Translations under genes and position numbers: made by a program
In this document: positions 1 to 5,948 of the stretch, piece by piece
Layout: every line of letters begins with the position of its first letter
Numbering within the stretch: position 1 is the first letter of the stretch
Notes under the pieces: generated by a model
Told to the model about the DNA's origin: nothing
Database searches by the model: none
Seen by the model: only the letters and a program-made list of their open reading frames with translations
Origin: a bacterium
Lineage (GTDB): Bacteria > AUK180
Length of the DNA stretch: 7,887 nt
NCBI GenBank assembly: GCA_021162505.1
Contig: JAGGYO010000289.1
Coordinates: 1 to 7,887 of the forward strand
Direction: 5' to 3'

Positions 1-57
1 AAATACTCAAATATCAAGATAAATCAAGGGTTGAAGGATGAAGAATTTAAGATTTAA
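1..57 (+). pseudogene. Inverted duplicate of the 3' end of the lolA-like gene
   Basis: Read on the plus strand from base 1, these bases encode 18 residues ending DEEFKI and then TAA. They are identical to the last codons of the lolA-like gene at 358-414, which runs on the opposite strand. The fragment has no start and runs off the window edge, so a longer or complete second copy could lie outside. It is the outer part of the left arm of the 87-bp perfect inverted repeat. It could be a duplicated gene fragment left by a rearrangement or an assembly fold-back; the sequence alone cannot separate these. Confidence 0.8.
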
Positions 58-87
58 ATACCTTGTTGAAAGGTTAAAAAGTTGAAA
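1..87. repeat. Left arm of a perfect 87-bp inverted repeat
   Basis: Bases 1-87 are the exact reverse complement of 328-414 (position p pairs with 415-p). The first mismatch is at 88/327, and similarity fades within a few bases after it. The arm contains the copied lolA-like gene end (1-57) and part of a TTCAAC-type low-complexity tract (65-91, read as GTTGAA on this strand). The outer limit cannot be seen because the match begins at the first base of the window. Confidence 0.95.
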
Positions 88-311
88 GGTTCAGTTGCAT
101 TTATATTTTTCTCTTCACCCCCCACCTCGTACACCTTACTACTCACTTCTTTATCAATATTTGATAGTACTGAAACACTTGCCCTTTGAATTTGACTGCT
201 TAAACCATAATCCTTTTTAAAATTCTCATTAGAAGCTATTTTATAGATTTCAACAACCAATTCTCGTGAAAGTTGCCATACATTTAGGTCTTCAAATCTC
301 TCTGCTTTCAC
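54..311 (-). pseudogene. Truncated S23 / four-helix-bundle protein (23S rRNA IVS-type family)
   Basis: Residues 1-52 match the start of the four-helix-bundle S23 family, whose genes occur in 23S rRNA intervening sequences and as free-standing small genes. Visible family features are ERFEDLNVWQ near the start, a KDYGL segment, and QIQRASVSVLSNI at 40-52. Full-length members are about 115-125 aa and continue after SNI with AEG and two more helices. Here the family pattern stops at residue 52 (about base 156), and the remaining 33 residues look unrelated. The last ten or so residues are read from the inverted-repeat arm. The start is GTG at 309-311, with only a weak GAAGG upstream. It lies 46 nt downstream of the lolA-like gene on the same strand. 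The family role is poorly understood. I regard this copy as a deleted, probably non-functional relic, although a short product could still be made. Confidence 0.75.
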
Positions 312-312
312 A

Positions 313-350
313 TTTCAACCTTCAACTTTTCAACTTTTTAACCTTTCAAC
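313..350. repeat. Low-complexity TTCAAC-unit tract at the edge of the S23-like element
   Basis: The TTCAAC core recurs at 314-319, 321-326, 329-334 and 345-350, with a degenerate TTAAC copy at 338-342, giving a period of about 7-8 bp. A shorter inverted version (GTTGAA at 65-70 and 81-86) lies at the other end of the S23-like gene. The S23-like element is therefore bounded on both sides by the same simple sequence in opposite orientation. Such tracts are easily misassembled and promote recombination. Confidence 0.7.
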
Positions 351-414
351 AAGGTATTTAAATCTTAAATTCTTCATCCTTCAACCCTTGATTTATCTTG
401 ATATTTGAGTATTT
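328..414. repeat. Right arm of the perfect 87-bp inverted repeat
   Basis: Reverse complement of 1-87 without mismatch. This copy sits in its natural context: 358-414 is the end of the intact lolA-like gene and 328-357 is the spacer in front of the S23-like gene. The 240 bp between the arms (88-327) holds nearly all of the S23-like gene. In RNA the two arms would form a very long stem with that gene in the loop. Confidence 0.95.
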
Positions 415-1065
415 AACAATGGTCTTCATATTATTTCCACCTGTGTTTGTTGTTGTAACTATCGTTTTTGCCATCCAATATTTATTATTTATCTTTTCAA
501 AATCAGAGAATTCAACCGTCATATCAAGTCCGCTCTTTTCATCTTTTGTAACTGTCTTTGTTATAACACCCTTTGATGTGTCAATTGTAAGGATAAGTTC
601 CATTGTATTTTTTTCGTCCTTTGGTAACAGTTCAATTGTTGCCAAGCTGCCTTTTTCCTCCAATAACCTGATATTGAAATTCTTTTTAAGGTTCTTTTTA
701 TCAAATTTGAAGCTTATATTTGAGAAATTCTCCGTATTCGGCATCTTTTGTTTCATAACCTGTCCGTTTTCCATCTTTATATACATCATCTTTTCTTTTG
801 CGTTGATGACCATTGTTTGCTTTTGAGGTGATGTAATTTCCATCTTCATAAGATCGGGTTTCTTCATATAGGTCTTGCCGATAGTAACAATATTTCTACC
901 CATCATAAAAACAGTCTGATTGATATTCGCAACCATATCCTGCATCTGTTCCGTATTCTCTTCTAATTTATTGAATATTCCGTCAACACTATCTACCGAA
1001 TAAATGGAATTTACGCTGCATAAGAGAATTAGAGCAATAAATAAAATTTGTATTCCTTTCTTCAT
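358..1065 (-). CDS. LolA-family outer-membrane lipoprotein-sorting protein
   Basis: 235 aa, a typical length for LolA/COG2834-type proteins. Residues 1 to about 23 are a signal peptide: MKK followed by a long hydrophobic stretch. The cysteine at position 16 is preceded by LL, a poor lipobox, so signal peptidase I export to the periplasm is more likely than lipidation. The mature part has the family's alternating beta pattern, including the KKPDLMKMEI segment near 68-77 with VINAKEKMMYIKM next to it, and a C-terminal KYSNIKINQGLKDEEFKI ending like other members. Known members bind lipid or lipoprotein acyl chains in an open beta-barrel and carry them across the periplasm; some act in other envelope lipid transport. 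Whether this is the true LolA carrier or a paralogue cannot be told. The ATG start is supported by GGAGGA at 1070-1075. A separate promoter at 1095-1123 suggests its own transcript. Its last 19 codons are duplicated in inverted orientation at the window edge. Confidence 0.82.
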   Translation of the reverse strand: MKKGIQILFIALILLCSVNSIYSVDSVDGIFNKLEENTEQMQDMVANINQTVFMMGRNIVTIGKTYMKKPDLMKMEITSPQKQTMVINAKEKMMYIKMENGQVMKQKMPNTENFSNISFKFDKKNLKKNFNIRLLEEKGSLATIELLPKDEKNTMELILTIDTSKGVITKTVTKDEKSGLDMTVEFSDFEKINNKYWMAKTIVTTTNTGGNNMKTIVKYSNIKINQGLKDEEFKI

Positions 1066-1094
1066 AACTTCCTCCGACTTTAATCGTATATTAT

Positions 1095-1123
1095 ATTTTA
1101 ATCATTTTACGGCAATATTTCAA
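1095..1123 (-). promoter_or_regulatory. Candidate sigma70-type promoter of the lolA-like gene
   Basis: On the minus strand TTGAAA (1118-1123) and TAAAAT (1095-1100) are separated by exactly 17 bp, each one base away from the consensus boxes. Transcription would start near 1088, giving a leader of about 22 nt with the GGAGGA ribosome-binding site. A perfect TATAAT at 1090-1095 is also present but its spacing to TTGAAA (22 bp) is too long. AT-rich DNA yields such matches by chance, so confidence is moderate. Confidence 0.5.
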
Positions 1124-1179
1124 GTAATTTTAGAATAATCAGTTCCATACAATCGAGTTCGCCGTATTCAGATTTATTC

Positions 1180-1309
1180 CCGTCATTCTCATATGAAAGA
1201 AAAACTCAAGTAAAATTTTAGAAGTAGTAAAAAATAAATGAGATTCCTACGCAATATTCGGAGCCAAGCACGCAAGCGAGTCAGTCACCTCAAAAGCTCA
1301 TAATGACGG
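1180..1309. repeat. Possible MITE-like or dispersed intergenic repeat with CCGTCATT/AATGACGG ends
   Basis: The unit is bounded by CCGTCATT (1180-1187) and its exact reverse complement AATGACGG (1302-1309), 130 bp overall. Inside the right half are ATGAGATTC (1239-1247), an AAGCGAGTCAGTCACCTCA-type stretch and AATGACGG. From memory this resembles the widespread intergenic repeat of environmental bacteria with the pattern GAGATTC, then a GCGA-rich core, then AATGACG. Nothing in it is coding. It lies between the DUF362 gene and the lolA-like promoter. The short ends could be coincidence; a genome-wide copy search would decide. Confidence 0.45.
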
Positions 1310-1326
1310 AAACAAATGTTTTTTTT

Positions 1327-1385
1327 CTCTGCGTCCTTTGCCTGCCTGTGCGTGTCCGCACGCAGACAGGCGCCTCTGCGGTGAA
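1327..1385. repeat. GC-rich dispersed repeat relic split by a palindrome
   Basis: About two thirds G+C by hand count, in a strongly AT-rich neighbourhood. Read on the minus strand, it begins CACCGCAGAGGCGC and ends GGACGCAGAGAAAA, the two ends of a dispersed intergenic repeat I recall from many environmental genomes (ACCGCAGAGG, then CGCAGAGGACGCAGAG). Between them sits a hairpin-forming insert. The stretch produces a spurious reading frame on the minus strand with the familiar false peptide pattern HRRGACLRADTHRQAKDAE. Its position just after the DUF362 stop may let the hairpin act as a transcript 3' end, but no U-tract follows on either strand. Confidence 0.6.
1340..1371. repeat. REP-like imperfect palindrome
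   Basis: GCCTG (1340-1344) pairs with CAGGC (1367-1371) and TGCGTG (1349-1354) pairs with CACGCA (1359-1364). Between the two stems is an internal loop of 4 and 2 nt, and TCCG closes the hairpin. This makes a GC-rich hairpin of 11 bp in total. It is shaped like REP-type palindromes and interrupts the surrounding dispersed repeat. Confidence 0.65.
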
Positions 1386-1436
1386 AGTATTTAGTATTCC
1401 ATTGCTTTTTATTTTCTTCTCCGTCAACCCAGCAAT

Positions 1437-2585
1437 TCACCTCTTCCGAAAAGAAAAGTGAGAAAAAAATTTCATAAGTTTGTTCTGCTCCATATGGATC
1501 GCTTCTTGAGGACAAACCTCTTTACAACAGCCGCAGGCAATGCAATTTGAATAATCAATTACGATCTTTTCGTTTTTCAGTTTCATTGCATCCTCCGGAC
1601 ATTTCTCTACACATTTCCCGCATAATATGCATTTATCCGCATCAATTTCAGGTTGGATCTTCAGAAAATCAAAGAGAAAGCCGGGAAGGATATTGGTAAT
1701 ACCGGATAATTTCATTGCAATAGGTAATTTGAAATTATCAAATCTGTAACCTTTTTCAAAGGGTGTATGCACACTCTCAAAGGATGACCCATGGAAGCAT
1801 CCCTTAGATTTCGCATATTGGAAATAATCCAATTTCATAGCATCAACGCCCATTAAAAATAGAAAATAAGCATCCATTTGTAAACCATTTTCACCGGCAG
1901 ATATAAGATTAAATTTTCTTGGGTAACCGCCTGATGGGCCATCGCCTTCCATACCAAGGATACCGTCAATAATATAGTAATCAGCATGAATCTTTTCATA
2001 AATATCAACTAAAAATCTGTTAAAATCCTTAAATCTATGAAAAACACGATGATAATGCGATTTCCTTACTCCAGGAATAATACCGTAATAATTTTTCATG
2101 CAACATGTAATAATCGAAATATTATGTGTCTTTAATTTTGGTAATGAGATAACGAAATCATAGGTCTTTACAGCGTTTGCGATAAAAATATGAGATACTT
2201 TCTTATTGTTGAGATCGAGCTTTTCAAAGGGTTTCATTTCAAAATTTTCCATTTTTGCAAGGTTTTCATCAAAAATCTTTCCATAACCATTATCATAAAA
2301 AAGAAAACGCATCTTAAAAAAAGAAGCCGAACTATCTCCAATTCCGATCTCATAGCCATGCTCTTTTAAAATGGTCGCAATAACATATACCAGGTCAGGA
2401 TGTGTTACAACAGCAGAAGCAATATTATATTTTCCCAATAGATTTGGTTTCAATAAGATTGTCTTAATATTTTTCTCTTTTAAAATATTCCAGAGTCCGC
2501 TTTCATTCAAAAGTATTTCCATATTCTTTTTTAGGTCTGAAATATTGTAGTTGTTTTGGAATCTTATGTAAATATCATTTTTCAC
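1437..2585 (-). CDS. DUF362 domain protein with two [4Fe-4S] ferredoxin motifs
   Basis: 382 aa. Residues about 35-260 are the DUF362 domain; visible landmarks are LLKPNLLGK near 45-53, the SAVVTHPDLV segment after it, and ISLPKLKTHN about residue 147. The C-terminus carries two ferredoxin motifs: C319-C322-C325-C329-P and C348-C351-C354-C358-P, the 8Fe ferredoxin pattern, so two [4Fe-4S] clusters are expected. An extra cysteine (C353) sits inside the second motif. No signal peptide or membrane segment is evident, so it is probably cytoplasmic. The family's reaction is unknown; an electron-transfer or iron-sulphur role is inferred from the clusters only. The start is GTG (2583-2585), overlapping the end of the TPR gene by 11 nt. 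No good ribosome-binding site is visible, which suggests translational coupling; a later in-frame Met (residue 22) would cut into the domain start. It appears to be the last gene of the proS operon. Confidence 0.85.
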   Translation of the reverse strand: MKNDIYIRFQNNYNISDLKKNMEILLNESGLWNILKEKNIKTILLKPNLLGKYNIASAVVTHPDLVYVIATILKEHGYEIGIGDSSASFFKMRFLFYDNGYGKIFDENLAKMENFEMKPFEKLDLNNKKVSHIFIANAVKTYDFVISLPKLKTHNISIITCCMKNYYGIIPGVRKSHYHRVFHRFKDFNRFLVDIYEKIHADYYIIDGILGMEGDGPSGGYPRKFNLISAGENGLQMDAYFLFLMGVDAMKLDYFQYAKSKGCFHGSSFESVHTPFEKGYRFDNFKLPIAMKLSGITNILPGFLFDFLKIQPEIDADKCILCGKCVEKCPEDAMKLKNEKIVIDYSNCIACGCCKEVCPQEAIHMEQNKLMKFFSHFSFRKR

Positions 2586-3780
2586 TTGAAATTATTTTCA
2601 TTATGAAATTCTTATTGTCAAGAGCTACTTGATTATTAGAATATTCATCCAGTACTTTATTGAATATACCAAGAGCTTTTTCATACTCCTTTATTTTTAA
2701 ATAACTTAATCCCAAATTGATCCTGGCTTCAATGAAATCGCTTGATATAGCAATGATCTTATTATAATATTCAATTGCTTCTTCCATGCGATCTTCATAT
2801 AAATAGAGATTAGCAAGATAATACATTGCGCTTATATTTGTTTCTTCTATTTTCAGGACCTTTCTAAATGTCCTTATGGCATTTTCACTTTTGCCCATAT
2901 TATCATATAAAACACCAAGAGCAAGCAATATTCTGGGATCATTCTTTCTTAATTTTACGGCGCGCTGATAGTAATCCAGTGCTTGCTGAAAGCTGCCTAT
3001 TTTTATATAAATACCCGCTAAATTTACCATTACCTCATAATCTTCATCATCTGTTTTCAAAATATACTTGAATATTTTTATTGCCATTTTATACTTTCCG
3101 AATTTAGAATAGCATATGGCAATATTGTTTAATATCCCCAGATCATCTTCATTTAATTCATTGGCTTCTTTATAAGCCACTATGGCATCTTGCCACTTTT
3201 GTAAATGCATGAGAATAGAACCCATACTTTTGTGATATTCAATGTTCTCCGGTTCAAGTTTCAATAGATTCTCATAGGTTATTTCAGCGTTTTCATAATC
3301 ATCTATCTCTAAATATAAATTGCCAAGATAGATCAGTAATTCTTTGTTCTGATGATCGAGCTTCAATGCCTGCTTTAAAGAGGTCAATGCTTTTGGAATA
3401 TTACCGATAGACTTGAAGATCTTTGCAATATTAAAATATATTTCTACATCGGCTTTACCAAGTTTTATACACATGACGAAATTATTTATCGCTTCTTTCC
3501 ATTTTCCTTTTTTAAATTGCAAATTACCTAATAATTTATAATTGTCGGAATTATCCTTTTCCATACCAATAATCTGCTGTAGGACATTTTCTGCTCGGTC
3601 AACATTTCCCTGTTTGATCAATAATTCCGATAGTAATTTCAATGCTCTGATATTTTTTTCATCAATTTTCAAGACCTCATATAATTCCGCGGAGGCATCA
3701 TCGAGCATATTCTGTTTAAAATAAACCCAGGCGAGATTAAGATGAGATTCTATATTTTTTAGCTGTTCATTATTTTCCAT
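2575..3780 (-). CDS. TPR-repeat protein (eleven 34-residue repeats)
   Basis: 401 aa, built almost wholly of tetratricopeptide repeats. The first occupies about residues 11-43 and ten more follow in perfect 34-residue register from 44 to 383, with an 18-residue tail. Typical positions are visible: LGNLYLEIDDYENAEITYE in the repeat at 146-179 and the Ala/Gly at helix-packing sites throughout. There is no signal peptide or membrane segment, so the protein is predicted cytoplasmic and forms a superhelical protein-binding scaffold. The partner is unknown. The gene starts inside the end of the PilB-type ATPase gene (22-nt overlap), with AGGTGA six bases before the ATG. That points to co-expression and perhaps a role in the same pilus/secretion machine, but PilF-type pilotins differ in being exported lipoproteins, so I do not give it that name. 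Confidence 0.88.
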   Translation of the reverse strand: MENNEQLKNIESHLNLAWVYFKQNMLDDASAELYEVLKIDEKNIRALKLLSELLIKQGNVDRAENVLQQIIGMEKDNSDNYKLLGNLQFKKGKWKEAINNFVMCIKLGKADVEIYFNIAKIFKSIGNIPKALTSLKQALKLDHQNKELLIYLGNLYLEIDDYENAEITYENLLKLEPENIEYHKSMGSILMHLQKWQDAIVAYKEANELNEDDLGILNNIAICYSKFGKYKMAIKIFKYILKTDDEDYEVMVNLAGIYIKIGSFQQALDYYQRAVKLRKNDPRILLALGVLYDNMGKSENAIRTFRKVLKIEETNISAMYYLANLYLYEDRMEEAIEYYNKIIAISSDFIEARINLGLSYLKIKEYEKALGIFNKVLDEYSNNQVALDNKNFIMKIISSEK

Positions 3781-5519
3781 TCTTCTTCACCTGTACCTGT
3801 AACTCTCAATACCTCTTCAAGGGTGGTTTGACCGCTTAAAAATTTATTTCTCGCACTTTGATGCAAGGTATGCATTCCATTTGCCATTGCTTTCTTTTTT
3901 AGATCCATTGCGGTAGCTCCGGCAGTTATCAGTTCACTTATTTCTTCTGTGATGGGCATTATCTCATAAATTGCAAGACGGCCCTTATAACCGGTACCAT
4001 TGCAGATAGAACATCCTGTTCCTTTCATAATATTAGCGGTTTTTAATTCTTCCTCTGTAAAATGTAATCTCTTTAGCTCGGCTTCAGGAGGCATATAAGG
4101 TTCTGCACATTTAGTACATACCCTTCTCACCAATCTTTGTGCCATAACGAGCACCATGGAAGAAGCTACAAGAAAAGGTTCGATCCCAATATCCACCAAT
4201 CTCGTAATTGATGATGGGGCATCATTAGTATGCAATGTTGATAGGACCAAATGACCCGTCAAAGCAGCTTTAATTGCAATCTCAGCAACGGTATAATCTC
4301 TAATCTCTCCAACCATGATGATATCAGGATCTTGTCGTAAAAATGCCTTTAAAGCAGCGCTGAATGTCATTCCTATTTTGGCATGGATCTGCACTTGATT
4401 AATACCTTTAAGATTATATTCTACCGGATCTTCTGCTGTCATAATGTTCACTGCGCCCTTATTCAAATTGGAAAGCGCAGAGTATAGCGTTGTGGTCTTT
4501 CCGGAACCCGTAGGGCCTGTAATAAGAAGCATACCCCATGGACTTTCAATGGCTTTTGTAAAATTCTTTAATTGCTCTTCTTCAAAACCCAATTTTGTCA
4601 TATCAAGCATCAAATTGCCTTTATCGAGAATTCTAAGAACGATCTTTTCGCCATGTATACAAGGAAGTGTAGAAACACGAAAATCTACCTCACGGCCATG
4701 GATCTTCATTTTTATTCTACCATCTTGCGGAACTCTTTTTTCATCAATTCGAAGTCCTGCCATTGTTTTAATGATCGCAGTAACCTCATTTTTTTTAGAA
4801 GAAGGTAAATGCCCTGAAACATCTTTTAAAATACCGTCAAGTCTATATCTAATGCGGATCTCTTTTTCAAAAACCTCAAAATGAATATCCGATACGCCTT
4901 TATTTACCGCATTAATAATAACGCTTTTAACGATAGCGACCATTGGCGACTTTTCAAGATCGGATTGTATAGCATCTTCATTCTCTTCTTCCTCGGCACC
5001 CCCAACCTCAAAATCAACAGAATCCATTATATTGGTTTCCATTTGCTCTAATTCACTTTCGAATTGAGAGGTATCCTGATAAAATTTCTGCAAAGCGTCT
5101 GTTATTTGTGATTTAGGAGCAAGCATGACCTGTATATCCATGCCCGTTCTGAACTGAATATCCTGCTCGATCTTTCCCTTTTCCGTAGGGTCTGAAATTA
5201 CAAGGGTAAGTATTTTCCCCAATAGTTCCAGTGGGATTATTCCAAACTCTTTTGCCACAGATCCGGGGACAAGGGTTATTACATTCTTTGGTATGTCCTC
5301 AAAAGATGAGAGGTCAATATACTCCATATTGAATTTATAGGCGAGAAATTGATATAGCTTTTCTTCGGTAATAAATTTGTTTTCAACTAATACCTCTCCT
5401 ATTTTTTTATGTGGTTTTCCTTCTGAATCATCGTTCTTTTGAATTTCCAAAGCGAGTTTTAATTGTTCATTGGTAATTACTCCGGAATCAATTAAAATCT
5501 CACCTAAAAATTGCGGCAT
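3759..5519 (-). CDS. PilB/GspE-family type IV pilus assembly or type II secretion ATPase
   Basis: 586 aa, full length for the family. The N-terminus (about 4-150) is an MshEN-type domain. Its first half keeps L5, G6, G13, L20, L24 and Q27; the second keeps I40, G41, L55 and L59 but has K48 and K62 where the cyclic-di-GMP-binding motif has Gly and Gln. The ATPase part shows Walker A GPTGSGKT (335-342), the Asp box with E363-D364, Walker B with MVGEIRD (E405), the His box GHLVLSTLHTND (H430), and a zinc site C468, C471, C503, C506. Hexamers of this family sit at the inner-membrane face and power extension of pili or pseudopili. The sequence cannot tell PilB from GspE, and no pilin, PilC or secretin gene is in view. 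The ATG follows the previous gene's TAA by one base and has no recognisable ribosome-binding site, so reinitiation by terminating ribosomes is likely. Confidence 0.93.
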   Translation of the reverse strand: MPQFLGEILIDSGVITNEQLKLALEIQKNDDSEGKPHKKIGEVLVENKFITEEKLYQFLAYKFNMEYIDLSSFEDIPKNVITLVPGSVAKEFGIIPLELLGKILTLVISDPTEKGKIEQDIQFRTGMDIQVMLAPKSQITDALQKFYQDTSQFESELEQMETNIMDSVDFEVGGAEEEENEDAIQSDLEKSPMVAIVKSVIINAVNKGVSDIHFEVFEKEIRIRYRLDGILKDVSGHLPSSKKNEVTAIIKTMAGLRIDEKRVPQDGRIKMKIHGREVDFRVSTLPCIHGEKIVLRILDKGNLMLDMTKLGFEEEQLKNFTKAIESPWGMLLITGPTGSGKTTTLYSALSNLNKGAVNIMTAEDPVEYNLKGINQVQIHAKIGMTFSAALKAFLRQDPDIIMVGEIRDYTVAEIAIKAALTGHLVLSTLHTNDAPSSITRLVDIGIEPFLVASSMVLVMAQRLVRRVCTKCAEPYMPPEAELKRLHFTEEELKTANIMKGTGCSICNGTGYKGRLAIYEIMPITEEISELITAGATAMDLKKKAMANGMHTLHQSARNKFLSGQTTLEEVLRVTGTGEEEWKIMNS

Positions 5520-5520
5520 A

Positions 5521-5907
5521 TTATTTTTTTAATTCAATGGCTGCTAATAAAGGTAAAAAAAATTCTTTAATCACTTTTCCCGTGCTATCCTTTTTTTGAA
5601 AGTAAACCAAATAAACACCGGGTTTAAGATGCTGATAATCGGGTGTCAAAGCATTCCAGCTAACTTTATTACTTACGGGCTTTTTATCACAAATATTAAA
5701 AAGGTATTTCCCCTGCAATGAATAAACATCAATTCTTATGGAATAATCCGATGTATCATTTTTAAGGTCAAATACAATACTATTTTCAAATTTGCAATTA
5801 TAGACCAATCCCGAATATGTCCCGTCTGCAACATCAATATCAAATGTAGTAGTGGAAAATATCATTACAGTCGTAAATATAAATAAAAGCACAAATATCT
5901 TTCTCAT
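5521..5907 (-). CDS. Small exported protein with FlgD-Ig / secretion-CTD-like fold
   Basis: 128 aa from the ATG at 5905-5907. That start is chosen because GGAGGT (5912-5917) lies four bases upstream. The ATG four codons earlier (5917-5919) overlaps this ribosome-binding site and is unlikely. Residues 1 to about 18 form a signal peptide: MRK followed by a hydrophobic run. The rest is a small beta domain with the pattern IRIDVYSLQGKYL, then WNAL, then LKPGVYLVYF. That is the hallmark of FlgD-Ig-like and T9SS-type C-terminal modules, which are normally appended to large secreted proteins. Here it stands alone. It may be a periplasmic or surface protein made together with the ATPase; its function is unknown. 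It is 41 nt after proS and one base before the ATPase gene. Confidence 0.7.
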   Translation of the reverse strand: MRKIFVLLFIFTTVMIFSTTTFDIDVADGTYSGLVYNCKFENSIVFDLKNDTSDYSIRIDVYSLQGKYLFNICDKKPVSNKVSWNALTPDYQHLKPGVYLVYFQKKDSTGKVIKEFFLPLLAAIELKK

Positions 5908-5911
5908 AGTA

Positions 5912-5917
5912 ACCTCC
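5912..5917 (-). promoter_or_regulatory. Ribosome-binding site deciding the start of the FlgD-Ig-like gene
   Basis: GGAGGT four bases before the ATG at 5907. It overlaps the upstream in-frame ATG (5919), so the shorter protein with a standard signal peptide is the likely product. Confidence 0.75.
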
Positions 5918-5948
5918 ATTTTTAATTATAACTTTTTTTATTCTTTTT

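Noticed and set aside
313..350. CRISPR array
   Set aside because: The repeated units are only 7-8 bp, without spacers of regular length and without cas genes.
398..826. Plus-strand open frame opposite the lolA-like gene
   Set aside because: Antisense shadow; its hydrophobic, Phe-rich translation is what AT-rich antisense DNA gives, and the minus-strand gene is clearly real.
1340..1371. Intrinsic terminator for the proS operon
   Set aside because: The hairpin is GC-rich but no T-run follows it on either strand; after it on the minus strand come AAAGGACGCAGAG and A residues.
1285..1515. Minus-strand open frame of 76 codons overlapping the end of the DUF362 gene
   Set aside because: It overlaps a well-supported gene in another frame and mostly reads the GC-rich dispersed repeat, giving the false-peptide pattern typical of that repeat. 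No family resemblance.
4444..4884. Plus-strand open frames opposite the ATPase gene
   Set aside because: They lie antisense to the conserved ATPase core and resemble no family.
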